A stretch of DNA of 64,000 bases from Bordetella parapertussis (GTDB lineage: Bacteria; Pseudomonadota; Gammaproteobacteria; Burkholderiales; Burkholderiaceae_C), in the NCBI GenBank assembly GCA_945878355.1, contig CAMCTC010000001.1, positions 62,001 to 126,000 on the forward strand. Direction: 5' to 3'. Within the stretch, counting starts at the first letter, position 1. Each line of letters begins with the position of its first letter. The position numbers were made by a program, and so were the translations under genes. The notes below the pieces were generated by a model. It was not told the DNA's origin, ran no database searches, and saw only the letters and a list, made by a program, of their open reading frames with translations. This document shows, one piece after another, positions 46,090 to 53,829 of the stretch.

Positions 46090-46375
46090 ATGACCACCGC
46101 TGCGCGTTTCAATTTCAAGATGGATGCCGACGAGAAGGCCATCGTTGCAAAGGCCGCCGCCTTGCTGGGCACCACGATGGCCGGCTTTGTGCGCGTCGCC
46201 GCGAAAGAGAAGGCCCAGCTTTTAGGCCCAGCTGCTCCTCGATCGAGAAGCGCGCCTCACGCTCAGCCTCCGCGACTTCACCGCGTTCGCCAGTGCGCTG
46301 GACTCGGCGTTTGCTCCGAACCCGGCCCTCAAGGCAGCCCCGCGGCAGGTGCGCCGCAAAGTTCGGCGTGCTTGA
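46090..46375 (+). pseudogene. DUF1778 (TacA-like) antitoxin broken by a 13-bp insertion
   Basis: MTTAARFNFKMDADEKAIVAKAAALLG is a ribbon-helix-helix antitoxin N-terminus of the DUF1778 group that normally pairs with a GNAT toxin. At 46212-46233 the 9-mer GGCCCAGCT occurs twice with TTTA between. Removing 13 bases restores the frame and gives KEKAQLLLDREARLTLSL, then RDFTAFASALDSAFAPNPAL, ending RKVRRA and TGA at 46373-46375. No GNAT toxin follows, so the pair is dead. Confidence 0.8.
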
Positions 46376-46608
46376 CGACCAAGCCAAGCACTTGACTCGG
46401 CGATTCACGATCGGCGGGGGTTTGAGTGCGGAGTGCCGGCGCTGGACGAGTAGCGCTGTGCAAGGGCAAGCTTGATGCGGCAGACAGCTTCAACGCGCCA
46501 CAACGGGCGCTGCCAATGAGAGGTCTCCCCCCTTGAGTCGCGCCGCCCATGTTCAGATGCCGTCCTCGCCCGCGGTGATGGTTCGGGTTTCGCCGTGCGT
46601 AGAAGCAT
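46376..46608. other. Gap with no gene between antitoxin remnant and XRE promoter
   Basis: This is where the GNAT toxin would be expected. No frame resembling one is present on either strand, and no repeat was noticed. Confidence 0.6.
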
Positions 46609-46637
46609 TTGCGTCACAGTGCTGATCTGGCTAGAAT
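46609..46637 (+). promoter_or_regulatory. Promoter of the XRE-AbiEii locus
   Basis: TTGCGT and TAGAAT are separated by exactly 17 bp, and the start codon of the XRE gene is about 46 bp downstream of TAGAAT. The operator palindrome overlaps its downstream edge. Confidence 0.65.
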
Positions 46638-46654
46638 GTCCAAAATATCAGACA
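46637..46654. promoter_or_regulatory. Likely autoregulatory operator of the XRE antitoxin
   Basis: TGTCCAAAATATCAGACA has TGTC and GACA half-sites around an AT-rich centre. It directly follows the -10 element, where binding would block transcription. XRE antitoxins usually repress their own promoter. Confidence 0.5.
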
Positions 46655-46682
46655 CTTCCAAAGCCGAAGTACCGGAATCACT

Positions 46683-47174
46683 ATGGACCTCAACAGCGTT
46701 GGCACTGCGATCCGCATGCGGCGCGAAGCCCTTGGCCTGACCCAGGCTAGGTTGGCTCAGATGAGCGGCTTGTCTCGCCAGACCTTGGTCGGACTGGAAA
46801 ACGGTTCGCTGAGCGACCTGGGTTTCAATCGGGTCGCTCAGGTGATAGCGATCCTCGGGTTGGATGTCAGCCCGCCGACGAAGGATGCGCGCCAGAAGAA
46901 GCGCGGCCTTTGGATGGCTGCCAAGACTGCAAGCGTCAGCTACGCCAGTGAAATTGGGCCCGACACGCTCGGACACGCGCTCGCCAGCGGCGACGCGCCG
47001 CCTTCGTTCGTTGCGCATCTGGCCCATCTGCTCGACGAAGCGCCCTTGCCAGTCATTGTGATGGCCGTCGAAGAGGCCGCCTCGCGCGAACATGTGGCGC
47101 CGCGGACGGTCTGGCGCAACGTGGGCAAGTTGGCCAAGTCGCTGTCGATCCATCGGCAAGGCTTGTGGGCGTGA
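46683..47174 (+). CDS. XRE-family antitoxin of AbiEii-type locus
   Basis: The 163-residue protein has an N-terminal helix-turn-helix (GTAIRMRREALGLTQARLAQ, then MSGLSRQTLVGLENGSLSDL). The C-terminal 95 residues have no named domain and probably bind the partner (PPSFVAHLAHLLDEAPLPVI). The end overlaps the next gene by GTGA, so it is coupled to the nucleotidyltransferase-like toxin. The sequence looks intact. Confidence 0.8.
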   Translation: MDLNSVGTAIRMRREALGLTQARLAQMSGLSRQTLVGLENGSLSDLGFNRVAQVIAILGLDVSPPTKDARQKKRGLWMAAKTASVSYASEIGPDTLGHALASGDAPPSFVAHLAHLLDEAPLPVIVMAVEEAASREHVAPRTVWRNVGKLAKSLSIHRQGLWA

Positions 47175-47845
47175 GGCCAGCTACGCTGCCAGGTGGCGCG
47201 TGGGAAGCATTGTTCCCGCGCGCCTTGGCGCTGGTCGATGACATCGAACGGTACGGCGGCCTTCGCGATCCCTTCTGGACTTTCGGCGGCGGCACGGTGC
47301 TGATGTTTCGGTACGGCCATCGGCTGAGCAAGGACATCGACATCTTCGTGCCGGATCCTCAGTACCTCGGGTTCGTGACGCCTCGTCTGAGCGATACCGC
47401 AGCTGATCTCACGCAGGATTACACCGAGATGGCAGGGTCCTTCGTCAAGTTGCAGTTCGACGAGGGCGAGATCGACTTCGTCGCCGCCCCCAACCTGTTG
47501 GAAGACGCCTGGGAGACTTAGGAGATCATGGGCCGTACGGTGAAGGTCGAAACGGCCGCCGAGATCATCGCCAAGAAGATGTACCACCGGGGCGACCGTG
47601 TCACGGCGCGCGACCTCTTCGACCTGTCACTCGTCGTTGAGCGGGACCCAGACGACCTGGTGCGAGCTGCCGGCTTCTTGGTGCGCCATCGCGAGAAGTT
47701 CCTGGAGCAGATCAGCAAGCCTGGGAAAGGTCTGCTTGCAGGCTTCGAGGCCATCGCGGTTCAAGGCTACCAACCCAGCTTCGAGCAATGCGTCAGCGTC
47801 ACATCGGCGTTTCTCAACGCGCTGCCTTCAGCGGCGCCCGACTGA
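47171..47845 (+). pseudogene. AbiEii-like nucleotidyltransferase toxin with an in-frame TAG
   Basis: From GTG 47171 the first 116 residues carry the nucleotidyltransferase motif FWTFGGGTVLMFRYGHRLSK then DIDIFVPD, and DEGEIDFVAAP. A TAG at 47519-47521 interrupts the frame after NLLEDAWET. The same frame continues with EIMGRTVKVETAAEIIAKKM, YHRGDRVTARDLFDLSLVVE and 80 more residues, which fit the second half of the family. One base change therefore inactivates the toxin, unless the codon is read through. The paired XRE gene is intact. Confidence 0.78.
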
Positions 47846-47998
47846 TCGAAGGGTTGGCCTGCCAGCCTGGATCCGGTCGAGCACTAGCACTTGATCCGAC
47901 GATGGAACCTGCTAGAGTTTTGCCGTGCCCGCCAACGGGTTCGGCCAAGTGACAGGAGCTCATCTGTACTTACCTATGACCTTGACGTCCCACTCGAA

Positions 47999-48019
47999 TG
48001 GAGGGGAACGTGACGGGAG
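47999..48019 (+). repeat. Right copy of 21-bp end repeat
   Basis: TGGAGGGGAA-CG-TGACGGGAG is 19 of 21 bases identical to 30754-30774 and in the same orientation. It is about 60 bp inside attR. The pair at both ends supports a function in recombination. Confidence 0.6.
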
Positions 48020-48078
48020 ATAGGAAAAGTCAGAAGGGGCGGAGCGAGCAACGACGCGGGTTGCGGCGCGATTTGCAT

Positions 48079-48101
48079 GTGATGATCGACCACATGTGAT
48101 C
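48079..48101. repeat. attR: second copy of the icd 3' end
   Basis: This is a 23-base exact copy of 30622-30644, including the last 21 bases of icd with the TGA. Upstream bases differ from icd. It marks the right boundary; the DNA to the right is the original downstream region of icd, with a weak hairpin (CCACC/GGTGG at 48120-48136 followed by GCTTTC) that may be the old icd terminator. Confidence 0.9.
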
Positions 48102-48253
48102 CCTCCCCGTCGACCAAGGCCACCACGACGCGGTGGGCTTTCGGCGGGAGAACCCAGCCCCAGATCGCTTCAGTGCATCAGGGGTGTCGACCCCGATCTA
48201 CCCTGTGCTGGGTAGACCTTGGGTCGATCGCTGGCGAGGCTTGGCGCCTGCGC

Positions 48254-49516
48254 TCAGCCTGGGATGCGCACCGGCAGGTGAGTGAAGCCTCGAACGAAAG
48301 CCGATTTCACGCGCGTCGGTTCGCCCATCACCTCGATCACCGGGAAGCGCTTGATGATCTCTTCCCACAGGATCTTGAGCTGCAGCTCGGCCAGGCGGTT
48401 GCCCACGCAGCGGTGAATGCCGAAGCCGAACGACAGATGCTGGCGTGGCCGGGCTCGGTCGATGATGAAGCGGTCGGGTTCGGAGATTGCGGCCTCGTCG
48501 CGGTTGCCCGACAGGTACCACATGGCCACTTTGTCGCCTGACTTGATCTGCTTGCCACCCAGTTCGGTGTCGCGCAAAGCGGTGCGGCGCATGTAGGCCA
48601 GTGGCGTTTGCCAGCGGATGATCTCGGGCACCAGGCTGTCGACCAGCGCCGGATTGGCGCGCAGCTTGGCCATCTCTTGTGGGTTCTGGTGCAGCGCCAG
48701 CAGACCGCCGGTCATGCTGTTGCGGGTGGTGTCGTTGCCGCCGACGATCAGCAGCACCAGGTTGCCCATGAACTCCATCGGCGCCATGTTTCGGGTCGCC
48801 GCGCCATGCGCCAGCATCGACACCAGGTCGGTACGCGGCGGCTCATTGACTCGCTCGTTCCAGAGTTTTGTGAAGTAACCGAGCATCTTGCCCAGCTCGG
48901 CCATGCGCTCGGCGGGGTCGAGCGCGTCGGGGTTGGTGGCCTTGTTCATCGTCGCCACGTCGGACCACCAGGTCAGCAAGCGCCGGTCTTCGAACGGAAA
49001 GTCGAACAGCGTGGCCAGCATGCAGGTCGTCAGCTCGATCGAGACCTTGTCAACCCAGTCGAAGGTTTCGTTGCGCGGCAGGCTGTCGAGCACCTGGCCG
49101 GTGCGCTCGCGGATCAGGCTTTGCCAGTTGTTCAGGTTGGCAGGCGCGACGATGCTGCTGACGGCCTTGCGCTGGTCATCGTGCTTGGGTGGGTCCATCG
49201 CGATGAACATCGGCAGCCGATCAGACTCGGCCGGGTTGAACAGCGTGATGCCACCCAGCGACCATTCGGACGAGAAGATCTCGGGGTGGGTGTCGACATG
49301 CATGATGTCCTGGTAGCGCGTGACCGACCAGTAGTCGCCCAGTTCGGGTATCGGGCTGTGCGAGTGGTGCACCGGGTCTTCGCTGCGCAGCCGGTCGAAC
49401 ACATGACCGACGGTGTCATCGACAAAGTACTGGATGTCGGCTGGGTTGAGCTGGTCCAGCGGCAAAGCCTGGATGCGCTCACGGGCAGTTTGGGTGCTGG
49501 CGGTCATGGTGGACAT
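48254..49516 (-). CDS. Cytochrome P450
   Basis: The 420-residue soluble P450 has the oxygen-activating I-helix LLIVGGNDTTRNSMTGG, ExxR in VPEIIRWQTPLAYMRR, and the haem-Cys loop LSFGFGIHRCVGNRLAELQ. Length and class are those of bacterial three-component P450s, fed by the [2Fe-2S] ferredoxin encoded 38 bp upstream. HFxxH-like substrate determinants cannot be read, but the surrounding alcohol dehydrogenase and SDR suggest hydroxylation of a terpene, alkyl or steroid-like compound followed by oxidation. The start is ATG 49516, with AAAGGAACC just upstream. Confidence 0.93.
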   Translation of the reverse strand: MSTMTASTQTARERIQALPLDQLNPADIQYFVDDTVGHVFDRLRSEDPVHHSHSPIPELGDYWSVTRYQDIMHVDTHPEIFSSEWSLGGITLFNPAESDRLPMFIAMDPPKHDDQRKAVSSIVAPANLNNWQSLIRERTGQVLDSLPRNETFDWVDKVSIELTTCMLATLFDFPFEDRRLLTWWSDVATMNKATNPDALDPAERMAELGKMLGYFTKLWNERVNEPPRTDLVSMLAHGAATRNMAPMEFMGNLVLLIVGGNDTTRNSMTGGLLALHQNPQEMAKLRANPALVDSLVPEIIRWQTPLAYMRRTALRDTELGGKQIKSGDKVAMWYLSGNRDEAAISEPDRFIIDRARPRQHLSFGFGIHRCVGNRLAELQLKILWEEIIKRFPVIEVMGEPTRVKSAFVRGFTHLPVRIPG

Positions 49517-49554
49517 GTCAGGTTCCTTTTGGCGGGATTGAGACCGAAGCAGGA

Positions 49555-49875
49555 TCAGTGTTGGCCTTCGGGCATCGAGACCACCAGGCCGTCGAGCGCG
49601 TCGGTGAGCTGAATCTGGCAAGCCAGGCGCGAGCTGTCGCGCAATTCGGCAGCGAAGTTCAGCATCTCGTCCTCATGGGCGCTGCGTGGTCCGGTGCGCG
49701 CGGTCCAATCGGGTTCGACAAAGACATGGCAGGTGGCGCAGGCGCATTGGCCGCCGCAGTCGCCGTCGATGCCGGGCACGTTGTGGTCTAACGCCGCCTG
49801 CATCAGCGACAGGCCGGATGCGGCATCGACCACGTGGCGCTTGCCGTTGAACGCGATGAAAGTGACTTGGGGCAT
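49555..49875 (-). CDS. [2Fe-2S] ferredoxin, adrenodoxin type
   Basis: The 106-residue electron carrier has the cluster motif GDCGGQCACATCHVF (Cys-x5-Cys-x2-Cys) and the fourth Cys in RLACQIQLTDALDGL. This is the putidaredoxin/adrenodoxin type used by P450s. It lies between the SDR and the P450 on one strand. No ferredoxin reductase is in the window. Confidence 0.94.
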   Translation of the reverse strand: MPQVTFIAFNGKRHVVDAASGLSLMQAALDHNVPGIDGDCGGQCACATCHVFVEPDWTARTGPRSAHEDEMLNFAAELRDSSRLACQIQLTDALDGLVVSMPEGQH

Positions 49876-49907
49876 GGTTCTCTCGTCGAATGGAGTTGGC
49901 GGGAAGG

Positions 49908-50786
49908 TCAGCTGTTGCGGCGCGCCGCGCGCAAGGCCTGGAATTGCTCAAGGCTCAGTCCCAGCGCTTGGGCCATCGGCCCGGGTGATTGCTGGTCCCA
50001 ACTGTGGCGCGGCCCGATCGTGATGCCGCCGTCGACCGTCAAGTGGGTGCCGGTGATGAAGCCTGCGGCGTCACTGGCCAGGAACAGCGCGGCCTCTGCG
50101 ATGTCACGCGGCAGGCCCGCGCGGCCGATCGGGTTGGCGCTGCCGCTGCGTTCAGCGACTGTCTGCGCCATCTGCCGCGCTTCGGCCAGCCCCAGTCCTA
50201 GGCCGTTGCCGAAGATGCTGGTGGCGATGAAGCCGGGCACGATGGCGTTGATGCGGATGCGGTGAGCCGACAACTCGGTGGCGGCGAGTCGGGTGTAGTG
50301 CAGCACACCGGCCTTGGCGACCGAGTAAGCCAGCGGCGCATAGCCCGCCTGCAGCGCCGAGATCGACGAGGTGTTGATGATGGCCCCGCCGCCGCGGCGC
50401 TTCATGTGCGGCACGGCGTAGGAGGCGCCAGCCGCCACCGATCTGAGCAGCAGCGCGTGCGTCGCATCCCAGCCCGCTTCGTCCCAGTTCTCGACCCCGG
50501 CCGGCGAGCCGCCCGCGCCGGCATTGGAGAACAGGATGTCGAGGCCACCGAAATGCGTTGCCGCAGTGTCGATCGCGGCCTTGATCTGCGCCGGCTGGGT
50601 GACATCGCAGCGCACGAAGTGAAGCAGGCCGGGAAAGCGCTTTTCCAGCGCCTGGCCGGCCTCGACCTGCAAGTCGGCTGCCAGCACCCGCGCGCCCTCT
50701 TCGATGAAGAGTTCCAGCGTGGCCAGACCGATCCCCGAGGCAGCCCCGGTGATGACCGCCACTTTTCCTTCGAGCCGCATCGCCAT
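49908..50786 (-). CDS. Short-chain dehydrogenase in P450 operon
   Basis: The 292-residue SDR has TGAASGIG near residue 14, Asp in VLAADLQVE (NAD preference), SNAGAGG, the catalytic Ser in INTSSISAL and YSVAKAG. The C-terminal extension of about 30 residues after TVDGGITIGP is longer than in most. It sits 1 bp from the alcohol dehydrogenase gene. It probably oxidises an alcohol made by the P450 or a later product. Confidence 0.9.
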   Translation of the reverse strand: MAMRLEGKVAVITGAASGIGLATLELFIEEGARVLAADLQVEAGQALEKRFPGLLHFVRCDVTQPAQIKAAIDTAATHFGGLDILFSNAGAGGSPAGVENWDEAGWDATHALLLRSVAAGASYAVPHMKRRGGGAIINTSSISALQAGYAPLAYSVAKAGVLHYTRLAATELSAHRIRINAIVPGFIATSIFGNGLGLGLAEARQMAQTVAERSGSANPIGRAGLPRDIAEAALFLASDAAGFITGTHLTVDGGITIGPRHSWDQQSPGPMAQALGLSLEQFQALRAARRNS

Positions 50787-50787
50787 C

Positions 50788-51873
50788 TCAGTGGTCGAAG
50801 ACGATCACATTGCGGGCGATGCCGCCGGTCTTCATCGCCGCGAAGCCTTCGTTGATGTCTTCGAGCTTGATGCGCGCCGAGACCATCTCCTTGAGGTGCA
50901 GCTTGCCTTGCATGAAGAAATCGATCAAGCGCGGCATGTCGGTGCGGAAGCGGTTGCTGCCCATCATGCTGCCCTGGATTCGGCGCTCGCGCAGGAAGTC
51001 GACACCGTGCAGTTCGATGCGGGTGCCGACCGGGATCATGCCGATCAGGGTCGAGGTGCCGCCCGAGCGCAGGCATGAGAAGCTTTGCTCGGCGGTGACT
51101 TTCAGGCCTATGCATTCGAAGGAATAGTGCACACCGCCGCTGGTGAGCTCGATGATGCGCTTGACGGTGTCGCCTGCGTTCGCATCGATCACATCGGTCG
51201 CGCCGAAGGCCCGCGCCAGATCGAGTTTGAACGGATCCTTGTCGATCGCGATGATGCGGCCAGCCCCCGCGATCGCTGCAGCATTGATCGTCGCCAGACC
51301 GATGCCGCCAGCGCCGAAGATCGCCACCGTGCTGCCGGGCTCGATGCGAGCGGTGTGCGCAACTGCGCCGTAGCCCGTGATCACGCTGCAACCGATCAGT
51401 GCGGCCAGATCTAGCGGCATGTCTTCGCGCACCTTGACCAGCGCATGCTCGTGAACCACCATCTGCTCAGCGAAAGACGACAGGTTGAGGAACTGGTTCA
51501 TGTGCTCGCCTTTCCAATGCAGGCGCTTGGATTTGCCAGGCCCTGGTTTGACTTCCGGGTCCTGGCAGATCGACAGGTGGCCGGACAGGCAGAACTCGCA
51601 GTGACCGCAGAACATCGACAGGCAGCTGATCACATGGTCGCCAGGCTTGAGGTAGGTGACGTCCTCGCCCACTGCCTCGACGATGCCGGCCGATTCATGA
51701 CCCAGCACGATGGGCACCGGCGTGGGGTAAGACCCCTCGATGAAGTGCAGGTCGCTGTGGCACAGGCCGGCCGCAGCGGTTCGAATCAGCACCTCGCGGC
51801 GCTTGGGCTTGTCGATCGCGATGTTCTCGATGGTCATCGGCTCGCGGGGGGCGTGAAGAACTGCAGCTTTCAT
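50788..51873 (-). CDS. Zinc-dependent alcohol dehydrogenase (MDR family)
   Basis: The 361-residue medium-chain dehydrogenase has catalytic zinc ligands (AAGLCHSDLHFIEG and GHESAGIVEAVGE) and a structural zinc lobe (CGHCEFCLSGHLSIC). It has the Rossmann motif VAIFGAGGIGLATINAA and Asp in IIAIDKDPFKL for NAD. SFECIGLKVTAEQSFSCL is the class III-like core. It heads the four-gene operon adh-sdr-ferredoxin-P450. The start is ATG 51873, and the longer open frame upstream lacks homology. Confidence 0.92.
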   Translation of the reverse strand: MKAAVLHAPREPMTIENIAIDKPKRREVLIRTAAAGLCHSDLHFIEGSYPTPVPIVLGHESAGIVEAVGEDVTYLKPGDHVISCLSMFCGHCEFCLSGHLSICQDPEVKPGPGKSKRLHWKGEHMNQFLNLSSFAEQMVVHEHALVKVREDMPLDLAALIGCSVITGYGAVAHTARIEPGSTVAIFGAGGIGLATINAAAIAGAGRIIAIDKDPFKLDLARAFGATDVIDANAGDTVKRIIELTSGGVHYSFECIGLKVTAEQSFSCLRSGGTSTLIGMIPVGTRIELHGVDFLRERRIQGSMMGSNRFRTDMPRLIDFFMQGKLHLKEMVSARIKLEDINEGFAAMKTGGIARNVIVFDH

Positions 51874-52124
51874 GGGGGGTTCCAGGTCTGGGACTGACAA
51901 GTGGCCCGGCAGCGTATGGCTGTCGCAACGCCATTCTGCCCTGAACCCGGGCGAGATCTTTGGCGGGTTTGCCCGCTTGTGCCGCGATTGAGAATGCATT
52001 TGTCGATCCAGCGCGTATCGAGTTGACCATGGCCTGTCTAGCGGCTCATGCCTGTCGACAACCGTGTCGAAGACGCCGACCTGGGCGATACCATGCGTTG
52101 GCCACCACTCTGCGAAGCCCCGCG

Positions 52125-52787
52125 ATGACTGTCGAGACCCTCGAAATCTGCCCCGCCGCCGAACCTCAAGCCACCTTGATCATGTTGCATGGTCTGGGCG
52201 CCGACGGCACCGATTTCATCCCGTTGTGCGATGCGCTCGATCTGGCTTCGGTCGGCCCGGTCCGCTTTGTGCTGCCGCGCGCACCGCAGCGCCCGATCAC
52301 GATAAACAACGGCCACCGCATGCGTGCTTGGTACGACGCGCTGGGCGAGGTGCCGCGGCGCGAAGACGAAGCCGGTGTGCGTGACTCGGTGCGCCAGATC
52401 CACGCTTTGCTGGACCGCGAACGCGCACGCGGCATGCCAGCGAACCGCATCGTGCTGGCAGGCTTTTCGCAGGGTTGCGCGATCACGCTGGCGGCTGGTC
52501 TGCGCTATCCGGAGCGCCTGGCCGGACTGGCTGGACTGTCTGGATACCTGCCGCTGGCGGCCAGCACCGCCGCCGAGCGTCATGCGTCAGGCCTGGGCCT
52601 GCCGGTGTTCCTGGCCCACGGTCGCAGCGACGCCATGGTGTCGATGGCGCGAGGCACAGCGGCGCGCGACAGCCTGACCGCGCTGGGCTACGGCGTCGAG
52701 TGGCAGGACTACCCGATGGAGCACTCTGTTTGCATCGAAGAGGTTGGCGCGCTCAATCACTGGTTGCAGCGCGTCTGGGCGCGCTGA
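52125..52787 (+). CDS. Carboxylesterase/phospholipase family hydrolase
   Basis: The 220-residue alpha/beta hydrolase has LIMLHGLGADGTDFIPL for the oxyanion hole, nucleophile elbow LAGFSQGCAITLA, Asp in LAHGRSDAMV and His in PMEHSVCIEEV. This is the small esterase group of EstB-like and acyl-protein thioesterases. The physiological substrate is unknown. It is divergent from the alcohol dehydrogenase. Confidence 0.9.
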   Translation: MTVETLEICPAAEPQATLIMLHGLGADGTDFIPLCDALDLASVGPVRFVLPRAPQRPITINNGHRMRAWYDALGEVPRREDEAGVRDSVRQIHALLDRERARGMPANRIVLAGFSQGCAITLAAGLRYPERLAGLAGLSGYLPLAASTAAERHASGLGLPVFLAHGRSDAMVSMARGTAARDSLTALGYGVEWQDYPMEHSVCIEEVGALNHWLQRVWAR

Positions 52788-52839
52788 GGCCTCGCAGGCA
52801 GCGCATGCCCGCCAGTGAGTTCGTCAGCGGGCCTGATGC

Positions 52840-53745
52840 TCAGGGCTTGGTCTTTGGCTTGAAGGCTGACGCCTTCTTGGCGGCAATTTTCTTCGTGGCA
52901 ACCTTCTTGACGGCAGGCGATTTGCGCGCTGCGGCTCTTGGCTTGGCGGCGCTTGCCGGCGTTGTGCGGGACTTCGCGGCCGGTTTCTTCGCCGCGCCGG
53001 CTGGCGGACTGAAGTTTGGCGCTGGCGCGACGTCCTCGGTCATTTCGAGCCCGAACACATCGGCCAGCACCGCATCGTCGAGCAACCGGCGCTTGGCTGG
53101 GGGCTTGGCTGCGTTGGGCAGGCCGGCCCCGGCCTGCGCCACCAGCGCGCCGGCGTCGACGCTGCGCAGTCCGAACAACAACTCGGGCTGGTTGTCGAGT
53201 CGGGCGCCGACGCCATAGAGGACGGCCGCGACGTGCTTGCACATGTCGGCCCAGTCCGGGCAGCTGCAGCGCAGCGTGATTTCGCTGGGCGCCGGAAACA
53301 GCCCATTGCCGGGCTGGCTGATGCGCGCCATCACCGCTTCGCTCAATCGGCCTTGCAGCAGGCCGACCAGCGAGTCGATCGACCCGGCGCAGTCGGCGAC
53401 GATGGCCTGCCATCTCGTTTCGGGCAGCGCGGTCACGCTGATCTCGACCCGGTACAGGCTCGAGCCCATCACCTGGGCCCGAACCTCGCCTCGGACCAGC
53501 TGCAGATCGATCACCGACCCGTTGCGCACGTAGGTGCGTCCGCGCGGCAGTCGGTTGGCGTAGTCGCTGTAGTGCTCGAGGTTGTCACACCAGGCCTTGC
53601 CCCAGAAGGTCTTGGCAATCGCGCCTCGATAAGCGGCGATCGGCGTGAGCTGGGCACCTGACTTGACAGCCTTGGCAGCGGCTTTCTCGGCCTTCATGCG
53701 CCGCTGGGCGACCGACACATAGGGTTTCCAGGATCCGTAGGACAT
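52840..53745 (-). CDS. SWIM zinc-finger protein
   Basis: The 301-residue protein has a SWIM motif, TLRCSCPDWADMCKHVAAVLYG (CxCx-CxH), near residue 158. The N-terminal half is typical of this family (AKTFWGKAWCDNLEHYSDYANRL and RGRTYVRNGSVIDLQL). The C-terminal 70 residues are Lys/Ala/Pro-rich and basic, histone-like, and may bind nucleic acid. It is immediately downstream of the SNF2 helicase gene, the usual partnership. Confidence 0.9.
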   Translation of the reverse strand: MSYGSWKPYVSVAQRRMKAEKAAAKAVKSGAQLTPIAAYRGAIAKTFWGKAWCDNLEHYSDYANRLPRGRTYVRNGSVIDLQLVRGEVRAQVMGSSLYRVEISVTALPETRWQAIVADCAGSIDSLVGLLQGRLSEAVMARISQPGNGLFPAPSEITLRCSCPDWADMCKHVAAVLYGVGARLDNQPELLFGLRSVDAGALVAQAGAGLPNAAKPPAKRRLLDDAVLADVFGLEMTEDVAPAPNFSPPAGAAKKPAAKSRTTPASAAKPRAAARKSPAVKKVATKKIAAKKASAFKPKTKP

Positions 53746-53829
53746 CGTCAGTCTCCGAGGCCGGTCTTGATCACAGGCCTGACTACGCGGCAGCGCTTCA
53801 AACGGACCTGTGTGCTTTCGAGCGCCATG

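Larger units (their letters stand above)
30645..48101 (+). mobile_element. Integrated element at icd (decayed conjugative element)
   Basis: About 17.5 kb is bounded by 23-bp direct repeats and carries a P4-type integrase next to attL. Contents in order: integrase; small membrane protein; ChaC-like cyclotransferase; Cas2-like four-gene operon; XRE-ImmA/IrrE protease and PIN pair; traG, traH, traF, small gene and truncated traN; a 5'-clipped small gene; CFI-box protein; Cas4-like nuclease; RelE/NadS; broken DUF1778 antitoxin; XRE antitoxin and broken AbiEii. TraG/H/F/N mark an F-type mating-pair system, but the relaxase, coupling protein, TraC, TraB, TraU and TraW are missing. The element could still be excised by its integrase but not transfer itself. 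No excisionase was recognised. Confidence 0.88.
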
